Source of the DNA: Ramicandelaber brevisporus | Taxonomy: Eukaryota > Kickxellomycota > Ramicandelaberales > Ramicandelaberaceae | Direction: 5' to 3' | Assembly (NCBI GenBank): GCA_025201865.1 | Contig: MU602811.1 | Location: 1-11,968, forward strand | DNA length: 11,968 nucleotides | Part shown: one piece after another, positions 6,977-11,968 of the stretch | How positions within the stretch are numbered: position 1 is the first letter of the stretch | Layout: each line of letters starts with the position of its first letter | Made by a program: the position numbers and the translations under genes | Notes under the pieces: model-generated | What the model saw: the letters and a program-made list of their open reading frames with translations, nothing else | What the model was told of the DNA's origin: nothing | The model's database searches: none

Positions 6977-7190
6977 GAGTCCACACATATCGACACATCG
7001 TGGCATCATCCATCCATCCATCGATCCACAATGAATATAATGGGAGGAACAGATGGAGAAAAAGAGAGAGAGAGAAAAAAAAGAGAGAGAGAGAGAAAGA
7101 GAAGTGTCCCAAAGACTGCGAACAGGGCATGCGAGCATCTGTAATTCAGTGCATTGAGTGTTTGTTCACTTTGACTAACCAGCAGAGAAG

Positions 7191-7230
7191 CTGGAAAGTT
7201 GGAAAGCTGGAAAGCTGGAAAGGTGGAAAG
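7191..7230 (+). repeat. Five tandem 8-bp NTGGAAAG units
   Basis: CTGGAAAG, TTGGAAAG, CTGGAAAG, CTGGAAAG and GTGGAAAG follow one another without gaps and lead into ATGG. Only the first base of the unit varies. The array lies in non-coding DNA about 320-355 bp upstream of the RhoGEF ATG. A repeated factor-binding site is possible, and so is a simple minisatellite. Confidence 0.75.
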
Positions 7231-7544
7231 ATGGATGCAGAAATTTGGGGACTTCCCGTTCCCACTTTGCTTTCTATCGCGGATAATGAAGAAGAGAGAG
7301 AGACATAAACACATCCAAGCCAAGGCCAAAGCCAAGCACAATTAACGAGTTCACAAGAGCGGACTTTTGCCCTTCCTATCCTTTAAAACCCTGGGGGCAG
7401 GCGATGGAGGGAGGAAGCGAGCAGTCGTGACACCTTGCTCCTTTCGCTTTGCATAAGCACACTTACAGATACAAGAGACACACAAAGAGGCACACACAAA
7501 GAGGCACACAAGAAGCCGAAACCCGTGTACCTTGTTTCAACGAA

Positions 7545-10500
7545 ATGAACCATCTGCTGTTTGTTCATCCTGAAGCTCGAGCAGAGTACGAGCAGATGTT
7601 CCTGGAGGCAAGCGGCAGCCCTCCTGACGACTTTACACAGCGGCTACTTCGGACACAGCTATTCTCACTTTTACACACAAGATTATCAACAGCAACAACG
7701 ACAGCAGCAGCGACAGCAGCAACGCCGAACATTGCACGAACAATCAATACGATTCTCTACCAGGTTGCTCTTTCGCGGCCTGAAGGCGACTCCTTCTCGG
7801 CAGCAGAAGTAATGGTGGCGCTGCATCTCGCTGATTCGGTGCGCTCTGGAGCAACATTATCCCCTGATTTAGAGCAGGCGATTGAGCATTCGATCGTGCA
7901 GGCCAACGCTGCACTTGCTCTTCCACAGCCACAGGTACAGCCACAGATACAGCCACAGATACAGCATCCATCATCCAATGAGCTGGTGTCAGTGACTGCG
8001 TCGAATATCTTTGACGACAACAGTTTTGAGGATACAATCGACGAAGATGAAGACGATGAAGATAGCGATCACGATGACGATGACGATGAAGACATTGTGT
8101 TCCAGCATCCATCTCGACAACTAAGTGAAGCAGGCAGGATACCTCCTCCTCCTCCATTTGAGCAGCGCACAATGGCTCGGTCGCCCATAACAACAACAGA
8201 ACCAGCAGAATCATCGGAGCCATCCACACAGCCCATACTATTTCAGCCTCCACCTCCGCCCCCATTAGCACTGCGAGTGCCTGCTAGACCTCCAAGTGTG
8301 GCGGTTCAGATTGTCAAATTAAATCTCAAGGTGAGCAAGAGCCAGTCTTTGGTAGCTGGACTGCATCAGCTTGTTTCTACACCTCATGTCGATAATGCAA
8401 CTATCCAGGAATGGTGTGATAATGTGCACAAGATGATATCAGAGATTGAAGAGACAGTCACCTCAATCTCCACTGGTATTGCTCGACTATGTGAACTGAC
8501 GCCTGATCCTCGCAGTAATGTACAATCACTCCATGATGCAATCAGCAGCCAGACTGATTTGCTTGTCAGTGCACAAAATGAGATTGCTAGACAGCATTGG
8601 AACGATCTATGGCAAGCATGGGAACCGCTGAATAATATTGCTGCCAATCAACAGCATAGTCTGGAAACTCTGAGACAGCGCTATTCCGCACAACTCGTTG
8701 ATAGCCAGTTAAATGAACCAGCTACTGCAGCACTGGCAACAGAAGTAACACCACACAGTCAACACACAGCCAACACACATCATGAACAACACGAACAGCT
8801 GCAGGTTGACGTTGCCACCAATGGTCGATCCGAGTCTACTGAAGTGATCGATGCGCCACCACCACTACTGCCAGCACCAACCCTTCCTCCTCCACCCACT
8901 CTTTCGCCTCAACAGCAACAGTTCATATTTGAGCATGACGACAACTATGTTCCGTCAACCTTGCAACACCAGCAAGAACAGCAGCAGCGACAACAACGGT
9001 CGCGACCACCAATCCCGCCTCGCCCATCATCTTTGCTTATAGAACAGGCACGTTTACAAGAACAGTATCATCAACCTCAGCCTGTGCCAGTAGTTTTTCC
9101 CATGCCTGAACCGTATCAATCTCGCTCGGATTCCCCTTCACCATCTGTGCGTTCTGACATCAGTGAAGGCGATCCATCCATGTCCATTAACACATCAAGA
9201 AGTCAGCAGTACAGTGTTGCCAAAGTCTCGTTTACATATCGGCCTAATGTGCCTGGTCGACTCTCCATCGAAGTTGATGAGCATCTAATTGTTCACCCTC
9301 ACTCCCCACCCGATGCTGGACCACCTCCCTCTGAAGGCTGGTCATACTGCCGGAGGATTAGCGAGCCAGAGTTTGGCTGGGTCAATGATGAGTTCCTGAT
9401 ACCGACTGACGGTGATCCTGGCACTATATTCTCAATGGAACAGCACTGGCCACGACGAGATGGTACTGGTGGAATGGCAACTGTAACTACAATCACGACT
9501 CCGACAACCATTTCTGAAGTGAGTGAATTCCCAGTAGATGCACCTAGTGAGAATGTGGATGACTTTGAAATGGATTTTGATAGTGAGCGTTATGTTCAAG
9601 TGAAGTATGACTTTAACCCAACAGCTGATACAAAGGGCATGCCAGTGAAAGAAGGTGATGTAGTGCAAATTCTTATGCAGCATCCGGACTATAATGAACA
9701 CAGTGAATGGACATTTGTGCGAATAACCGTATCCGAATGCAGTCCTGCTGGTGAGGATGGATTTGTACCAACAGCTTACTTGAACATTATTCAGGCTGAT
9801 CAGACTGATCAGACTGAACAGACGGATTATAGCAATGCATACACTGATGAACAGCAACAACAGCAACATCAACAGGAGTCAGAGCTAGGGCAAGAACAAG
9901 AGCAAACACAAGAGCAGGAACCAGAGCCGGAACATGAGCAGGAACGAGAGCAGCAGCAACTGTCTGTCAATACGGATGCACCAGTTTTTGACGTCAGCCC
10001 TGCTGCTGTGCGACGCCTGAATGCAATTGATGAAGTCAGGGCGATGGAGCGTAGTTTCTGCGAGCGAATTGGCCTGCTGATTGATGTCTTGTATACTCCA
10101 CTCAATGACGCAGGGATGCTTGACGATGACGACAACATCTCCGAATCAAATAGCTCTACCACCAGTGTCTCCTTATCTCCAGATGATCCAACATCAATCC
10201 GCTCCACAGTGAATGACTTGTGCATGCATCTTGACCAAATGGGCCGAATTAGCACACAGTTTAGCAGCGCATTGGAAAATCGCAATACTAGCCATGAAAC
10301 TCAACTCATCTGTTCTGCTGATTATACAATTGGTGACATTTTCTTGTATCATTATGATAAGCTGTATTATTATCCTAATTTCATCAAATCATACGAATCA
10401 CTGATGCGGCTCTTCAAGTTACAAATGGTGCGCGGATCTGACACAACAACAGCCAGTGGGGTATACACACAGCGACTGGAACAAATCATTCAGACTGCCA

Positions 10501-11345
10501 ATGTGCAATTGGCCAAGTGCCACAGCTCACTGGATGGCCATTTATTCGAAATTGCTAGACATATCACCAACTACGCCCTACTACTTAGCAATGTCATTGG
10601 TAAAACACCACCTGATCATAAAGACTATGCGCTCCTGAAGGAGGCCCAAGTGAAGATTCTGGAGGTTTGCAATGCGGCCAACAGACACAAGAAGCAAAGC
10701 GATCGCATTGAAGCATTCTACAAATACCGGCAATCAATCAACTTCCAAATGCGACATAACATTAGCAAGAATGGAGGCTATATTCAGTCACTAGATCAGC
10801 CAATTGTTATCAGTGGCAAAAACCTTGGTCAGAGAAAGTTCATTGATAAGTACAACGTAAGTCTAGCCGGCAACAGCAACATTTCTATAACTCTCGCACT
10901 ATTCACAGATGTGCTTCTGCCTCTTGTGGAATATTCATCAAAGAAGAGTGGCATTATTAGTCGACTTGGCAGTCTATTTTTCAGCAGTAACTCTGCTACA
11001 ACAACAACAACTACAGCAGCAACATCAACAACAACGACTGCTACAACGACTGCTACACCAGCAAATGGCAATGAATCACGTCCATCAGGCTCGGTTGAAA
11101 TATCCCAATTTAGAATTTACGAACAGCGACAGTATGTACTCACTTCTATTCAAGTGGACCCAGCCAAGAAGAAGCAATCAGCTACCACCCCGAATAGAAC
11201 CGAGATGTATCATTACTTTAAAGTAATAAACAATCTGGATAACAGAGAAATTGTGTTTAAGGTTTTTGGTAAATCTATTCGTGATAATATTGTGGCCGCA
11301 ATAAACGATCAGATCACGGAGCTTAAGAAGTTGATGGAAGCCTAA
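7545..11345 (+). CDS. Rho guanine-nucleotide exchange factor, SH3-SH3-DH-PH
   Basis: A 1266-residue multidomain protein. I start it at ATG 7545-7547 (G at -3): the frame is open upstream to a TGA at 7428-7430 but has no earlier ATG. In order: helical N-terminus, acidic run (165-183), proline-rich stretches (200-204, 234-250), helical region (253-388) and Q/P-rich segment with the SH3-ligand motif RPPIPPRP (487-494). Then come a first SH3-like domain (555-620, with GWSYCRR and FGWVNDEFL), a second SH3 (682-750, with KYDFNP, EGDVVQI, EWTFVRI, GFVPTAYLNI), a Q/E run (769-806), DH domain (about 818-1054) and PH domain (about 1058-1264). The DH domain shows DEVRAMERSF at its start and helices through HITNYALLLSNVIGKTPPDHKDY. 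DH-PH proteins load GTP onto Rho, Rac or Cdc42 to control actin and polarity; which one is not predictable here. A Thr-rich insertion splits the PH domain (about 1152-1171). Confidence 0.85.
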   Translation: MNHLLFVHPEARAEYEQMFLEASGSPPDDFTQRLLRTQLFSLLHTRLSTATTTAAATAATPNIARTINTILYQVALSRPEGDSFSAAEVMVALHLADSVRSGATLSPDLEQAIEHSIVQANAALALPQPQVQPQIQPQIQHPSSNELVSVTASNIFDDNSFEDTIDEDEDDEDSDHDDDDDEDIVFQHPSRQLSEAGRIPPPPPFEQRTMARSPITTTEPAESSEPSTQPILFQPPPPPPLALRVPARPPSVAVQIVKLNLKVSKSQSLVAGLHQLVSTPHVDNATIQEWCDNVHKMISEIEETVTSISTGIARLCELTPDPRSNVQSLHDAISSQTDLLVSAQNEIARQHWNDLWQAWEPLNNIAANQQHSLETLRQRYSAQLVDSQLNEPATAALATEVTPHSQHTANTHHEQHEQLQVDVATNGRSESTEVIDAPPPLLPAPTLPPPPTLSPQQQQFIFEHDDNYVPSTLQHQQEQQQRQQRSRPPIPPRPSSLLIEQARLQEQYHQPQPVPVVFPMPEPYQSRSDSPSPSVRSDISEGDPSMSINTSRSQQYSVAKVSFTYRPNVPGRLSIEVDEHLIVHPHSPPDAGPPPSEGWSYCRRISEPEFGWVNDEFLIPTDGDPGTIFSMEQHWPRRDGTGGMATVTTITTPTTISEVSEFPVDAPSENVDDFEMDFDSERYVQVKYDFNPTADTKGMPVKEGDVVQILMQHPDYNEHSEWTFVRITVSECSPAGEDGFVPTAYLNIIQADQTDQTEQTDYSNAYTDEQQQQQHQQESELGQEQEQTQEQEPEPEHEQEREQQQLSVNTDAPVFDVSPAAVRRLNAIDEVRAMERSFCERIGLLIDVLYTPLNDAGMLDDDDNISESNSSTTSVSLSPDDPTSIRSTVNDLCMHLDQMGRISTQFSSALENRNTSHETQLICSADYTIGDIFLYHYDKLYYYPNFIKSYESLMRLFKLQMVRGSDTTTASGVYTQRLEQIIQTANVQLAKCHSSLDGHLFEIARHITNYALLLSNVIGKTPPDHKDYALLKEAQVKILEVCNAANRHKKQSDRIEAFYKYRQSINFQMRHNISKNGGYIQSLDQPIVISGKNLGQRKFIDKYNVSLAGNSNISITLALFTDVLLPLVEYSSKKSGIISRLGSLFFSSNSATTTTTTAATSTTTTATTTATPANGNESRPSGSVEISQFRIYEQRQYVLTSIQVDPAKKKQSATTPNRTEMYHYFKVINNLDNREIVFKVFGKSIRDNIVAAINDQITELKKLMEA
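9849..9962 (+). repeat. Q/E-rich linker in the RhoGEF
   Basis: Residues 769-806 of the RhoGEF consist almost only of Gln and Glu, with some Pro and His, between the second SH3 and the DH domain. Short CAA/CAG and GAG/CAG repeats encode it. A TDQTEQTD repeat lies just before it (ACTGATCAG units near 9799-9824). It is probably a flexible linker. Confidence 0.75.
10998..11057 (+). repeat. Thr/Ala-rich insertion in the PH domain
   Basis: About twenty residues, nearly all Thr with a few Ala and one Ser, encoded by mixed ACA, ACT and ACG codons. It falls between an early PH strand (ITLALFTDVLLPLVEY) and a later one (FRIYEQRQYVLTSIQV). This is presumably a surface loop of the PH fold. Confidence 0.75.
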
Positions 11346-11447
11346 GTCATCATGATTTGATACAATGTTAATTTCTAATTCTATTTCTATTTAATTAATC
11401 CATTCATTCTACCCAACTATTAACTAATTTTAATATTCCTACTTTAC

Positions 11448-11453
11448 ATTAAA
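11448..11453 (+). terminator. Candidate poly(A) signal of the RhoGEF gene
   Basis: ATTAAA lies 103 bp after the TAA stop in AT-rich DNA. It is the best poly(A)-signal variant downstream of the gene; no AATAAA was seen in the same stretch. Use is inferred. Confidence 0.35.
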
Positions 11454-11476
11454 ATTGCTCATAATGACTAGTCGCG

Positions 11477-11489
11477 TCATAATTTATGA
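11477..11489. repeat. 13-bp palindrome between convergent genes
   Basis: TCATAA-T-TTATGA is a perfect palindrome around one central base, in the 257-bp region where the RhoGEF gene and the right-edge gene end facing each other. The direct repeat ATGAAAGAGA (11489-11498, 11507-11516) follows. The rest of 11346-11602 is AT-rich 3' flank with nothing else recognisable. Confidence 0.4.
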
Positions 11490-11602
11490 TGAAAGAGAAA
11501 CGCCTAATGAAAGAGACTGCAGCGCTGAACTAGAATAACTGGAACAAGATGCCGGAATCGAGGGACTGGCGGCAACGATGTGAAAGCGCAGGGATGGTCG
11601 AT

Positions 11603-11968
11603 CTACCATTCGGGGTTGATTGCAACGTAGGATATGTGCGGGAACAGACTGTGCACGCGCTTGACGCTTGCCTGGCACATGTCGAACACGGCATCCTCGT
11701 TGCTTTCGCTGTCCTCGCTGCCGTCGCCGGTGTCGATGGCCAGGTTGAAGTCCAGCGAGAACATGCCGCACAGCGGATACCGCGCGGAGCCGCGGTGGTG
11801 CGCCTGGATGTCCGCGTGGAGCTCCTCGAAGAACGCCTCGAGCGCAGCGGTGCTGTCCCAGTCCATGTCCACGCTGAGATACGGCGCCGTGGTGTAGTGC
11901 TCCAGAATGCGGCGCAGCTGCCTGGCTGTGAGATTGGCGCTGGTCGAGTGCGGGTGGATGCACAGCCG
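11603..11968 (-). CDS. Unrecognised protein, C-terminal part only
   Basis: The frame enters from the right window edge and runs 121 codons to TAG at 11603-11605; its start is outside. The protein is acidic and probably globular: RLCIHPHSTS at the visible start, then a predicted helix (LTARQLRRILEHY) and a second (STAALEAFFEELHADIQ). A hydrophobic strand (MFSLDFNLAI), an acidic DGSEDSESNED loop and another helix and strand ending YVAINPEW follow. I recognise no family. G/C-ending codons dominate (GCG, CTG, GAC, CAG), and GC content rises sharply relative to the neighbouring intergenic DNA. The internal ATG at 11870-11872 is not taken as the start, because the same frame continues with coding-like composition to the edge. 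A competing frame over the same bases gives Arg/His/Pro-rich nonsense and is discarded. It converges with the RhoGEF gene. Confidence 0.65.
   Translation of the reverse strand, partial: RLCIHPHSTSANLTARQLRRILEHYTTAPYLSVDMDWDSTAALEAFFEELHADIQAHHRGSARYPLCGMFSLDFNLAIDTGDGSEDSESNEDAVFDMCQASVKRVHSLFPHISYVAINPEW

Larger units (their letters stand above)
6745..7544. promoter_or_regulatory. Divergent upstream region between DnaJ and RhoGEF
   Basis: Eight hundred bases between the two start codons, which face away from each other. Near DnaJ the minus strand is a CAA/CAG-rich leader (about 6750-6835) like that of the secreted-protein gene. Further out are a T11A7 block (6927-6944), a CATC microsatellite (about 7004-7022) and a 50-nt pure purine GA tract (7055-7104). 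Next come five 8-bp NTGGAAAG units (7191-7230) and two and a half CACACAAAGAGG-like repeats in the presumed RhoGEF leader (about 7479-7515). No strong TATA box was found for either gene; TTTAAAA near 7382-7388 is the best weak candidate on the plus strand. Confidence 0.5.

Noticed and set aside
7449-7544. Upstream extension of the RhoGEF by 32 residues
   Set aside because: It would need a TTG start, is rich in His/Arg/Thr from CACACAAAGAGG-type repeats, and the first in-frame ATG after the TGA at 7428 is at 7545.
11484-11963. Minus-strand frame of 159 codons at the right edge
   Set aside because: Arg/His/Pro/Gly-rich shadow of the better frame ending at 11603, and it runs on through the AT-rich intergenic DNA.
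1-11968. tRNA, CRISPR, transposase, phage or defence-system genes
   Set aside because: I looked for B-box-like GGTTCGA patterns, regular repeat-spacer arrays and recombinase-like motifs on both strands and found none that hold up.

Overview
The window looks like nuclear DNA from a eukaryote with few introns, most plausibly an early-diverging fungus or a related unicellular opisthokont. Two full-length genes of more than 2.7 kb and one of 1.4 kb have uninterrupted reading frames. All have familiar eukaryotic domain content (XPD-like Fe-S helicase, farnesylated type A DnaJ, SH3/DH/PH RhoGEF), and low-complexity tracts (poly-Q, N, D, T) interrupt conserved domains. The small secreted protein at the left edge has a fungal-style signal peptide. 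The lineage is inferred from style only, not from a marker gene.

Layout: (1) 1-290, minus strand: 3'-truncated gene for a small secreted protein, with a TATA box about 120 bp upstream. (2) About 420-2260: 1.8 kb with no convincing gene, holding short direct and inverted repeats, a G/A-rich stretch and a diverged repeat family at 1563-1838. (3) 2262-5048, minus: DDX11/Chl1-type Fe-S DNA helicase with all core motifs and several homopolymer insertions. (4) 5335-6744, minus: Ydj1/DNAJA-type Hsp40 with a CaaX box and a nearly perfect 117-bp internal tandem duplication that adds a fifth zinc-finger motif. (5) 6745-7544: shared divergent upstream region with candidate heat-shock elements and simple repeats. 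(6) 7545-11345, plus: 1266-residue Rho guanine-nucleotide exchange factor with two SH3 domains, DH and PH. (7) 11346-11602: short AT-rich convergent intergenic region. (8) 11603-11968, minus: 3' end of an unrecognised GC-rich gene that runs off the window.

The genes do not form an obvious pathway: sister-chromatid cohesion and DNA repair helicase, general co-chaperone, and Rho signalling. I found no RNA gene, CRISPR array, transposase or phage gene. The most notable item is the recent duplication inside the DnaJ zinc-finger region. Next are the poly-Q tracts inside the helicase core and the candidate heat-shock elements upstream of DnaJ. I do not see a convincing undescribed multi-gene system here.
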